A stretch of 64,000 nt of DNA from the NCBI RefSeq assembly GCF_003112555.1, contig NZ_BEWB01000012.1:186001-250000 (forward strand). The letters run 5' to 3'. Source of the stretch: Streptomyces coelicoflavus (GTDB taxonomy: Bacteria; Actinomycetota; Actinomycetes; Streptomycetales; Streptomycetaceae). How positions within the stretch are numbered: the first letter of the stretch is position 1; each line of letters starts with the position of its first letter. Under the pieces are notes generated by a model, which had not been told where the DNA came from, searched no databases, and saw only the letters and a program-made list of their open reading frames with translations. Made by a program: the position numbers and the translations under genes. Below are positions 52,319 to 60,288 of the stretch, one piece after another.

Positions 52319-52654
52319 TCAGTGGGCGGGGGTCCGCTCCCAGCGGTAGAAGCAGCGCGCCATCGCGTCCTTGGGACCGCGCCAGGTCGCCGGGTCGTAC
52401 GCCGAGACGTACGGCTCGAGCCGCTCGCTGACCTGGCGGAACTCCGGGTGCCCGGTCAGCCTGCCGATGGTGGGGGCCGGGTCCTCGTCGCTCTCGATGA
52501 GGTGCAGGTACACGCCGTCACCGAACTCGAAGAGGCTGCGCCGGTTGACGCCCACCAGGTGCGGCAGTTCGCCGCCGTCGGACTCCGCGAACACCTTCGC
52601 GATGTCCGGTGCCGCGCCGGGTGCCATCCGGGCGACGATCAGTGTGTGGTGCAT
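52319..52654 (-). CDS. whiE ORFVII: whiE ORFVII: TcmI-family polyketide cyclase
   Basis: A 111-residue ferredoxin-like cyclase of the TcmI type (HHTLIVARMAPGAAPDIAKVFAESDGGELPHLVGVNRRSLFEFGDGVYLHLIE). It should close a later ring of the aromatic polyketide. It is the last gene of the leftward whiE operon; 97 bp separate it from the preceding cyclase gene, in which GGACGCCCGGTG-like direct repeats occur. It acts with the aromatase/cyclase ORFVI on the product of the minimal polyketide synthase. Confidence 0.92.
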   Translation of the reverse strand: MHHTLIVARMAPGAAPDIAKVFAESDGGELPHLVGVNRRSLFEFGDGVYLHLIESDEDPAPTIGRLTGHPEFRQVSERLEPYVSAYDPATWRGPKDAMARCFYRWERTPAH

Positions 52655-52751
52655 GGGGGTGCTGCCCTTCGCCGCTGTCGGTCGGGGTCGGTCCGTGCCG
52701 GCCGGGGTGCCGGACGCCCGGTGCGGGACGCCCGGTGTCGGTCTCCCGGTG

Positions 52752-53502
<751 letters not shown>

Positions 53503-53527
53503 GGTGTCCTCCTTGACTCGGGTTGGC

Positions 53528-53552
53528 CGGCCACGGGCACCGCCCGTGGCCG
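53528..53552. promoter_or_regulatory. Intercistronic hairpin before the ACP gene
   Basis: CGGCCACGGGC (53528-53538) pairs perfectly with GCCCGTGGCCG (53542-53552) around a 3-nt loop. It lies within the whiE operon between KS beta and ACP. It may act as a partial terminator or an RNA-stabilising element that sets the ACP:KS ratio. Confidence 0.6.
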
Positions 53553-53570
53553 TTGGTCGTCGTCCGGCCG

Positions 53571-54845
53571 TCAGCGGCCCCCGGGCGGTACCGCGCCCCG
53601 GCGCAGGACGAGCGCCGAGTTGGACCCCATGAGGCCCCGCGCCAGGACCAGGGCCGTGCGCGGCTCGGCGGGGCGGGCCCGGCCGGTCACCAGGTCCAGG
53701 TCGTGGCACACGTCCAGCACGTGCGGGGTCGGCGGGATCAGCCCGTGCTCCATCGCGAGCACCGCCGTCGCCACGTCGAGGACCGGCGCCGCGCAGTACG
53801 CCCGCCCGGTCCCGGTCTTGGGCGCGGTGACCGGCACCCGGGCCGCGTGCGGGCCGAGCGCGTCGGCCAGCGCCAGCGCCTCGGCCCGGTCGGCCTCCGG
53901 GACCCCGAGCGCGTCCGCGAAGACGACGTCGACGTCCTCGGGCCGGCAGCCCGCCTCGGCCAGGGCTCCCCGGATCGCGCGGGCCAGCCCCTCCCGGGAC
54001 CGCTCCCAGTGGCCGGGGCCGGTGAAGGTCGCCGCGTGCCCGGCCACCGTCGCCCGTACGTCCGCGCCGCGCTCCCGGGCCGCCGCCTCCTCCTCCACGA
54101 GGAGTACGGCCCCGCCCTCGGCCGGTGCGAACCCGCAGGCGGCACCGGTGAACGGGCGGTAGGCGCGGTCGGGTTCGACGGCCCGGCTCAGCTCGGGGTA
54201 GCCCAGCTGGCAGACGATCGAGTACGGGGCCAGCGGCGCCTCCGTCGCGCCGCAGACCACCGTGTCGGTGCCGTTGCGCACGGCCAGCGCGGCGTGCGCC
54301 AGGGCGTCCAGGCCGCCCGCCTCGTCGGCGGCGACGACCCCGCAGGGGCCCTTGAAGTCGTTGCGTATGGAGACCTGGCCGGTGCTGGCCGCGTAGAACC
54401 AGGCGATCGACTGGTACGGGCCGACGTGGCGCGAGCCGTGCCCCCACAGGTTCTGCAACTCCCGCTGCCCGAACTCGCCGCCGCCCGAACCCGCCGCGGT
54501 GACGACGCCGACCGAGAACGGCGAGTCCGCGTCGGCCCGGGCGAACCGGGCGTCGGCCAGCGCGTGCTGGGTGGCGGCCAGCGCGAAGTGCGTGAACCGG
54601 TCGGTCTGGACGAGGAAGCGGTCCTCGACCGTCTCGGCCGCGTCGAAGCCGGGCACCTCGCCCGCGACCCGCAGCGGCAGGTCCGCGCAGCCCTCCCGGG
54701 TGACGGGGCCGAGGCTGCTGACGCCGTCGGCGACCGCCTTCCAGTGCGCCTCGACACCGGTGCCGTGCGGCGACACCACGCCGAGTCCGGTGACGACCGC
54801 CCGCCGGCTCCCACCGCCGGTGCCGGTCCGTTGTGGTCCGCTCAT
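53571..54845 (-). CDS. whiE ORFIV: whiE ORFIV: chain length factor (KS beta)
   Basis: A 424-residue ketosynthase-like protein lacking the active-site Cys. At the position of KS alpha Cys170 (STGCTSGLD) it has Glu175 (AADEAGGLD), whereas chain length factors usually have Gln. Otherwise it keeps the thiolase fold (VVTGLGVVSPHGTG at the N-terminus, ARGLMGSNSALVLRR at the end). As heterodimer partner of KS alpha it sets polyketide length (a dodecaketide for spore pigments, from knowledge of whiE). It starts by ATGA overlap with KS alpha. Confidence 0.95.
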   Translation of the reverse strand: MSGPQRTGTGGGSRRAVVTGLGVVSPHGTGVEAHWKAVADGVSSLGPVTREGCADLPLRVAGEVPGFDAAETVEDRFLVQTDRFTHFALAATQHALADARFARADADSPFSVGVVTAAGSGGGEFGQRELQNLWGHGSRHVGPYQSIAWFYAASTGQVSIRNDFKGPCGVVAADEAGGLDALAHAALAVRNGTDTVVCGATEAPLAPYSIVCQLGYPELSRAVEPDRAYRPFTGAACGFAPAEGGAVLLVEEEAAARERGADVRATVAGHAATFTGPGHWERSREGLARAIRGALAEAGCRPEDVDVVFADALGVPEADRAEALALADALGPHAARVPVTAPKTGTGRAYCAAPVLDVATAVLAMEHGLIPPTPHVLDVCHDLDLVTGRARPAEPRTALVLARGLMGSNSALVLRRGAVPPGGR

Positions 54846-56113
54846 CGCAGCCCTCCTTCACTGCCGCTCAGTACGACCGCCGACTGGAAGCCGCCGAAGC
54901 CGCTGCCCACCGACAGGACGTGCCGCAGCGTCCGCTCCCGTGCCTCGCGCGGCACGTAGTCCAGGTCGCACTCGGGGTCGGGGGTCGTGTAGTTGGCCGT
55001 GGGCGGCACCACCTGGTGGGCCATCGCCAGGACGCACGCGGCCAGTTCGATGGAGCCGATCGCGCCGAGCGAGTGACCCACCATCGACTTGATGGAGCTC
55101 ATCGGCGTCGCGTAGGCGTGCTCGCCCAGCGAGCGCTTGACGGCCGCGGTCTCGTGCCGGTCGTTCTGCTGGGTGCCGGAGCCGTGCGCGTTGACGTAGT
55201 CGATCGCCGAGCCGTCGATGCCGGCCATGTCCAGGGCCGTGTCGATGGCCCGCGCCATCTCCAGGCCCTCCTTGGTGAGCCCGGTCATGTGGTACGCGTT
55301 GCCGAAGGTGGCGTAGCCGGATATCTCGCAGTACACGTCCGCGCCCCGGGCCCGCGCGTGCTCCAGGTCCTCCAGGACGAGCACCGCCGCGCCCTCGCCC
55401 ATCACGAAGCCGTTGCGGTCGGCGTCGAAGGGGCGGGAGGCGTGCGCCGGGTCGTCGTTGTTCGGCGAGGTCGCCTTGATGGCGTCGAAGCAGGCCATGG
55501 TGATCGGCGATATCGGCGAGTCCGCCGCGCCCGCCAGGCACACGTCGACCCGCCCCTCGGCGACCGCGTGATAGGCGTACCCGACCGCGTCGAGACCGGA
55601 CGTGCACCCGGTGGAGACGGTCTGCACCGGCCCGCGCACCCCGAACTCCTCGGCGACCGCGGAGGAGAGGGTGGCGGGGGTGAACGCGCGCTCCAGGTGC
55701 GGCTCGGCCCGCCGGTCGTCGACGTCCCAGCGCGAGCCGCGCTCGCTGACGAGGACGTAGTCGTGCTCCAGCCGGGTGGTGCCGCCGACCGCGGTGCCGA
55801 GGGTGGCACCGGCCCGCCAGGGGTCCTCGCGGTCCATGTCGAGGTTCGCGTCCCGGACCGCCTCCGAGGCGGCCACCAGCGCGAACTGCACGTACCGGTC
55901 GCAGCGCTGGGCGGTGGCGAGGCCGAGCCCGTGGTCGGACGGCTCGAAGTCGCACTCGGCGGCGATCTGCGAACGCAGCCCGGCCGGGTCGAACAGGGAG
56001 ATGCGGCGCGTCGCCGTACGGCCTTCGGACAGCAGCCCCCAGAACTGGGGCACGCCGATCCCGCCCGGGGCGACGACGCCTATGCCCGTGACGGCGACCC
56101 GGCGCCGGGTCAT
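54842..56113 (-). CDS. whiE ORFIII: whiE ORFIII: ketosynthase alpha
   Basis: A 423-residue type II polyketide ketosynthase. Active-site Cys170 (VQTVSTGCTSGLDAVGY), His in VNAHGSGTQQND and His in SMVGHSLGAIGS complete the triad. It condenses malonyl-ACP units with the KS beta partner. Overlaps: ATGA with the cupin gene upstream and with KS beta downstream, ensuring equal translation. Spore-pigment KS alpha proteins form their own clade. Confidence 0.97.
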   Translation of the reverse strand: MTRRRVAVTGIGVVAPGGIGVPQFWGLLSEGRTATRRISLFDPAGLRSQIAAECDFEPSDHGLGLATAQRCDRYVQFALVAASEAVRDANLDMDREDPWRAGATLGTAVGGTTRLEHDYVLVSERGSRWDVDDRRAEPHLERAFTPATLSSAVAEEFGVRGPVQTVSTGCTSGLDAVGYAYHAVAEGRVDVCLAGAADSPISPITMACFDAIKATSPNNDDPAHASRPFDADRNGFVMGEGAAVLVLEDLEHARARGADVYCEISGYATFGNAYHMTGLTKEGLEMARAIDTALDMAGIDGSAIDYVNAHGSGTQQNDRHETAAVKRSLGEHAYATPMSSIKSMVGHSLGAIGSIELAACVLAMAHQVVPPTANYTTPDPECDLDYVPREARERTLRHVLSVGSGFGGFQSAVVLSGSEGGLR

Positions 56114-56586
56114 GACACCACCTCGGCCGCCGGTGCGGGCCGCTCGTGCCCGGCGCCGCCCGCGTGCGCGTGCGCCCCGTCGCAGGGGAGGGCGTTGCCC
56201 TCGGCGTCCTCCGTGTCGACGTGGCCCAGCTCCGGCCGCGGGGCCAGCGGCCCCAGGTGGAACACGAGCCGCGCCTCGACGTCCCCCGCGTTGCGGAAGC
56301 GGTGGCGCATGTCCTGCGGGATCAGCAGCCCCTGCCCGGTGGCGAGCGAGTGCGGCACCCCGTCCAGGTCGACCTCGAGGGTGCCCTCCGTGACGTACAC
56401 GAACTCCTCGGAGTACGGGTGGTAGTGCTCGGCGATGCGGTCGCCGGGCTGCACGATGGCCACCCCCATGAAGCCGCTGGTCGACCCGGCGGTGGTGGGG
56501 GTGAGAAGGGCGCGGAGGTCTCCGCCGCGGCGGCGGTTCGGCGCGATGTCGCCGAGGGAGACGATGCGTACCTGCTGGTCTGTCAT
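56110..56586 (-). CDS. whiE ORFII: whiE ORFII: cupin-domain protein
   Basis: A 158-residue cupin. The two conserved motifs are visible: GDRIAEHYHPYSEEFVYVTEG with metal-ligand His/Glu residues, and LLIPQDMRHRFRNAGD. The C-terminus is His/Ala-rich and acidic. In spore-pigment clusters this cupin is conserved, but its chemistry is unclear; a role in tailoring or cyclisation is suggested. The start at ATG 56586 has GGAG 8 bases upstream, better placed than the GTG at 56595. Confidence 0.92.
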   Translation of the reverse strand: MTDQQVRIVSLGDIAPNRRRGGDLRALLTPTTAGSTSGFMGVAIVQPGDRIAEHYHPYSEEFVYVTEGTLEVDLDGVPHSLATGQGLLIPQDMRHRFRNAGDVEARLVFHLGPLAPRPELGHVDTEDAEGNALPCDGAHAHAGGAGHERPAPAAEVVS

Positions 56587-56628
56587 GTCGTTCACTCCGG
56601 GGTGACGGGAGGACGGGGGAGGAGAAGC

Positions 56629-56638
56629 GGGGGGGGGG
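56629..56638. repeat. Poly-G tract of ten between whiE ORFI and ORFII
   Basis: Ten consecutive G on the plus strand (C in the transcript) lie in the 121-bp gap upstream of the cupin gene. Homopolymers of this length are prone to slippage and sequencing error. Confidence 0.8.
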
Positions 56639-56707
56639 AGGGGTTCGCGCGGTCCGGCGGCCGGGCACGCCGTCGGACCCGGCCGGCCGCGCGGTGGGGG
56701 GTCTGGT

Positions 56708-57925
56708 TCAGCTGCCGGCCGAACGCCGGTCGGTCAGGGGCGTCATACGGATCCGGGTCAGCAGCCGGGACAGCGTCGCCGCCTCGGCCGGCGGCCCGTC
56801 GACGCCCACCGCGGCGGTGTCCAGCAGCCGCTCGGCGGCCGCGGCGCCCTCGGACCCGTGCAGGCCCAGGACGGCGGCGGGCGCGGCCCCGGGGTCACCG
56901 GCCACGTCGACGAGCCGTACGACGAGGTCGTCGCGGTGGAAGACGGTGGCCGCCCGCACGGGGCCCGCCGGGTCCTGCGCGGCGGACGCGTCCTGGCGGG
57001 CCAGCAGCCGGGCCAGCTCACCACCGGCGCCGGCGCGCACCGGGTAGAGCAGCGCGAGCCGCTCGGTGCGGGCGCCGGGACGGTCGCCCGTCGCCGCGTG
57101 GTGGACGGCCGGCATGGCGGCGCGGGTGAAGAACCGCCGGGCGGACTGCGGGTCACCGAGGTCCCGGTCCTGCTCCAGATACGGGTTCAGGGCCTCCTCG
57201 ACCGCCCGCACCCCGGGCTGCCGTGCCACGTGACGCAGCGCGGTCTGAAGATCGCCCCGCACCTCCACGGCCCGCACGATCCGGTTGCCGGACATGAAGA
57301 GCGAGGTGCGCAGCAGCCGCGTGGAGCCGTCTACGTGGGCGTCGGGGGACACGTACTCGGACAGCAGCCGGGCGGTCTCGGCCTCGGTGCCGGGCCGGAC
57401 GGTGAAGGTCAGGGCGTGCCGGACGACGTTGCCGCCGATCCGGGGCGCGGAGCGCGGCTCACCGGGCGCCGGTCGTCCGCCGTCGGTCTCCCGCAGGACG
57501 CTGTAGCGCAGCGAGTGGGTGTCACGGACGCAGGTCGCCAGCGGTTCGACGGTGTCCAGGTGCTCGTCGCTGTTGACCCAGGCCAGGAAGGGCGCGGCGC
57601 TCTCCCACTCGCTGGTCAGCAGCCACTGGGTCGGGTTCTCCAGGGACTGGCACAGCTGGTCGCTGACGTGTCCCGGAACGGCGGCGACCCGGTCGCGGAT
57701 GCGCTCGTAGGCGTCCAGGAACTCCTGCTGCATGCCGTCGTGGACGTCCAGCATCAGGACGACCCGTACGCGGGAACCGTCGAACGCGGATATCGACACG
57801 CCGCCCGCGTCCGGAGCAACGGCCCTGGTGCGCGCGGCGGCGGACGCGTCCTTCGCGTCCTTCGCGTCCGTCGCGGTCGCGTCCGTGGTCGGGGCATCCG
57901 TCGCTACGACGGGAGAGACCGTCAT
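56708..57925 (-). CDS. whiE ORFI: whiE ORFI: SchA/CurD-like pigment protein
   Basis: A 405-residue protein of the SchA/CurD/WhiE ORFI family, found only in spore-pigment clusters. It begins with an Ala/Asp/Lys/Thr-rich low-complexity stretch, followed by repeated ferredoxin-like/ABM-type motifs (VRVVLMLDVHDGMQQEFLDAYERIRDRVAAVPGHVSDQL, WLLTSEWESAAPFLAWVNSDEH, then HALTFTVRPGTEAETARLLSEY). It may retain or localise pigment in the spore wall; not proven. The start is ATG 57925, with GAGG 8 bases upstream. First gene of the leftward whiE operon. Confidence 0.93.
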   Translation of the reverse strand: MTVSPVVATDAPTTDATATDAKDAKDASAAARTRAVAPDAGGVSISAFDGSRVRVVLMLDVHDGMQQEFLDAYERIRDRVAAVPGHVSDQLCQSLENPTQWLLTSEWESAAPFLAWVNSDEHLDTVEPLATCVRDTHSLRYSVLRETDGGRPAPGEPRSAPRIGGNVVRHALTFTVRPGTEAETARLLSEYVSPDAHVDGSTRLLRTSLFMSGNRIVRAVEVRGDLQTALRHVARQPGVRAVEEALNPYLEQDRDLGDPQSARRFFTRAAMPAVHHAATGDRPGARTERLALLYPVRAGAGGELARLLARQDASAAQDPAGPVRAATVFHRDDLVVRLVDVAGDPGAAPAAVLGLHGSEGAAAAERLLDTAAVGVDGPPAEAATLSRLLTRIRMTPLTDRRSAGS

Positions 57926-58241
57926 CCGGCCCACCTCTTCTCCGGGGAACTTCTCGTGGACTGGGGGCGATCGTCACTGGCGCACGCCAGGCCGGCGGGG
58001 TGCGACGGTCGCGTAAGCACGATCGTGGGCCGTGCCCGCGAGGTCCGCGAACCAGGAGGGTTAAGCGGGTGAAGCCTGCGCCGCCGCGGGCGCCGACGGG
58101 CCGTACGGGGCATGCATGAAGGCCCCGGCGCACCCCTGTCGCGGGGCGCGTCCGTCACCCACGTCCCTCACCCACGTCCCTCACCCACGTATGTCACTCA
58201 CGCATGTCACTCACATCTGTCGCAACGGAGGACGAGCAACC
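57926..58241. other. Divergent whiE promoter region
   Basis: A 316-bp gap between ORFI (leftward) and ORFVIII (rightward). In S. coelicolor two divergent developmentally regulated promoters lie here, the one for ORFVIII depending on sigma-F; the region should hold both here as well. I could not pin -35/-10 boxes. It contains the five 13-bp repeats at 58155-58219. Confidence 0.7.
58155..58219. repeat. Five 13-bp tandem repeats upstream of whiE ORFVIII
   Basis: Five adjoining 13-bp units: TCACCCACGTCCC twice (58155-58180), TCACCCACGTATG (58181-58193), TCACTCACGCATG (58194-58206) and TCACTCACATCTG (58207-58219). They end 22 bp before the ORFVIII start. Each unit begins TCAC(C/T)CAC. They could be iterated binding sites for a regulator or a slippage-made array. 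Confidence 0.9.
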
Positions 58242-60203
58242 ATGAACGAAAGAGCCGACCGGTCCGGCGGAGCCGCCCCTGGGGCCGGCCGGACCCACCG
58301 CGTCCCGGTGCTCGTCGTCGGCGGGTCCCTGGTGGGCCTGTCGACCTCGGTGTTCCTGGGACGGCTGGGCGTCCGGCACACCCTGGTGGAGCGCCACGCC
58401 GGCACCTCCATCCACCCCCGGGGGCGCGGCAACAACGTCCGCACCATGGAGATCTTCCGAGTGGCCGGCACCGAGCCCGACATCCGCCGGGCCGCCGCCA
58501 CCCTGGCCGACAACCACGGCATCCTCCAGGCGCCGACCCTGGCCGGCGACGCCGGGGAGTGGCTGTTCAAGCAGATCGACCCCGGCAACGGACTCGCCCG
58601 CTTCAGCCCCAGCTCCTGGTGCCTGTGCAGCCAGAACGACCTGGAACCCGAACTCCTCACCCACGCCGCCAACCTCGGCGGCGACCTGCGCTTCGGTACG
58701 GAGCTGCTCTCCTTCGAGACGGACGCCGAGGGCGTGACGGCGATCGTGAAGAGCCGGGAGACCGGCGAGCACACCACGATCCGCGCGGACTACCTGGTCG
58801 CCGCCGACGGCCCCCGCAGCCCCGTCCGCGAACAGCTCGGCATCGGCCAGAGCGGACCCGGCGACCTGTTCCACAACGTCAGCATCACCTTCCGCTCCCG
58901 CCGTCTCGCCGACGTCGTGGGCGACCGCCGGTTCATCGTCTGCTACCTGACGGACGAGAACGCCGACGGCGCCCTCCTGCCCGTCGACAACCGCGAGAAC
59001 TGGGTCTTCCACGCCCCCTGGCACCCCGAACAGGGCGAAACCGTAGAGGACTTCACCGACGAGCGCTGCGCCGCCCACATCCGCCGCGCGATCGGCGACC
59101 CGGACCTGGACGTCGAGATCACCGGCAAGGCCCCCTGGCACGCCGCCCAGCGCGTCGCCCGCAGCTACCGCTCCGGCCGCGTCCTGCTGGCCGGCGACTC
59201 GGCCCACGAGATGTCCCCCACCGGCGCCTTCGGCTCCAACACCGGTATCCAGGACGCCCACAACCTCGCCTGGAAGCTGGCGGCGGTGCTGGAGGGCTGG
59301 GCGGGCGAGGCCCTGCTGGACACCTACGACACGGAACGCCGCCCGGTCGCGGAGGCCACCAGCGCCCGCGCGGCCCACCGCTCGGTGGAGCACAGCCACC
59401 CGGGGTTCGCGCCGTCGGGGGTTGTGGGGGACGGGGGGCCGGGCGGCGTGCCCGGCGGGAGCGGTGCGTCCGGTGGGGCCGGCGGTGCTTCCGGCGGTGC
59501 GGCCCGTGGTGGTCCCGGCGGTGCTCCCGGTGCCGCCGGGGGTGTCGCCGGCGGGTCGGGCGGTCCCGGCAGTGCTTCCGGTGGTGGTCCTGGCGGTCCC
59601 GGCAGTGCGCCCGGTGGGGCGGCCAGTGGTGGTCCCGGCGGGGCGGCCCGTGGTGGTCCGGGAGGCGCACCCGGGGGTGGCGCACCCGGTGGTGCCCCTG
59701 CCGGTGGCCCCGGCGGCGGCCCGCAGCGCGGCATCCTCAACGTCGCCCTCGGCTACCGCTACCCCCAGGGCGCGGTGGTCGGCGCCGACCCGGCGACGCC
59801 GGTGGTCCCGGAGGGCCTCGACCTCACCGGCGCCCCGGGCAGCCGGGCCCCCCACCTCTGGCTCCGCCGGGGCGAGGAGCGCCTGTCCACCCTGGACCTC
59901 TACGAGGACTCCCTCGTCCTGCTCAGCGACGCGGCCCAGCCCGCCGGCTGGCACGAGGCGGCGACCGAGGTGGCCGCGGCGCTGCGCGTCCCGCTGAAGC
60001 CGTACCGCGTCGGCGGCACACCCGACGCCGACCTGGTCCCGGACGACGAGGAGACCGACTGGGCCCGGGCCCACGGAGTCACCCGGGGCGGCGCGGTCCT
60101 GGTCCGCCCCGACGGCTTCGTGGCCTGGCGTTCCCCGGGCCCCGCCCCCGACCCGGAGGCGATGCTGCGTCAGGTGGTGGGGACGGTACTGGCGCGCGAC
60201 TGA
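58242..60203 (+). CDS. whiE ORFVIII: whiE ORFVIII: FAD-dependent aromatic polyketide hydroxylase
   Basis: A 653-residue group A flavin hydroxylase. FAD dinucleotide motif VLVVGGSLVGLSTSVFLGRLG, the DG motif (LVAADGPRSPVREQLG) and the GD motif VLLAGDSAHEMSPTGAFGSNTGIQDAHNL. It ends in the thioredoxin-like C-terminal domain of polyketide hydroxylases. Between them, about residues 390-498, is a Gly/Ala/Pro/Ser-rich insert of roughly 105 residues (GGPGGVPGGSGASGGAGG...) encoded by imperfect DNA repeats. Catalyses hydroxylation of the spore pigment. ATG 58242 has GGAGG upstream. Confidence 0.94.
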   Translation: MNERADRSGGAAPGAGRTHRVPVLVVGGSLVGLSTSVFLGRLGVRHTLVERHAGTSIHPRGRGNNVRTMEIFRVAGTEPDIRRAAATLADNHGILQAPTLAGDAGEWLFKQIDPGNGLARFSPSSWCLCSQNDLEPELLTHAANLGGDLRFGTELLSFETDAEGVTAIVKSRETGEHTTIRADYLVAADGPRSPVREQLGIGQSGPGDLFHNVSITFRSRRLADVVGDRRFIVCYLTDENADGALLPVDNRENWVFHAPWHPEQGETVEDFTDERCAAHIRRAIGDPDLDVEITGKAPWHAAQRVARSYRSGRVLLAGDSAHEMSPTGAFGSNTGIQDAHNLAWKLAAVLEGWAGEALLDTYDTERRPVAEATSARAAHRSVEHSHPGFAPSGVVGDGGPGGVPGGSGASGGAGGASGGAARGGPGGAPGAAGGVAGGSGGPGSASGGGPGGPGSAPGGAASGGPGGAARGGPGGAPGGGAPGGAPAGGPGGGPQRGILNVALGYRYPQGAVVGADPATPVVPEGLDLTGAPGSRAPHLWLRRGEERLSTLDLYEDSLVLLSDAAQPAGWHEAATEVAAALRVPLKPYRVGGTPDADLVPDDEETDWARAHGVTRGGAVLVRPDGFVAWRSPGPAPDPEAMLRQVVGTVLARD

Positions 60204-60234
60204 GCCCTCGTGATCCGAACCGGCGAGGCACGAC

Positions 60235-60268
60235 ACCCCGGCCGGCCGGCGCCCCCGCCGGCCGGGGT
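60235..60268. terminator. Bidirectional terminator after whiE ORFVIII
   Basis: The arm 60235-60246 pairs perfectly over 12 bp with 60257-60268 around a 10-nt loop. It lies between the convergent whiE ORFVIII and SUKH-like genes. Confidence 0.85.
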
Positions 60269-60288
60269 CTCCACGGCGCTCCGCCCCG

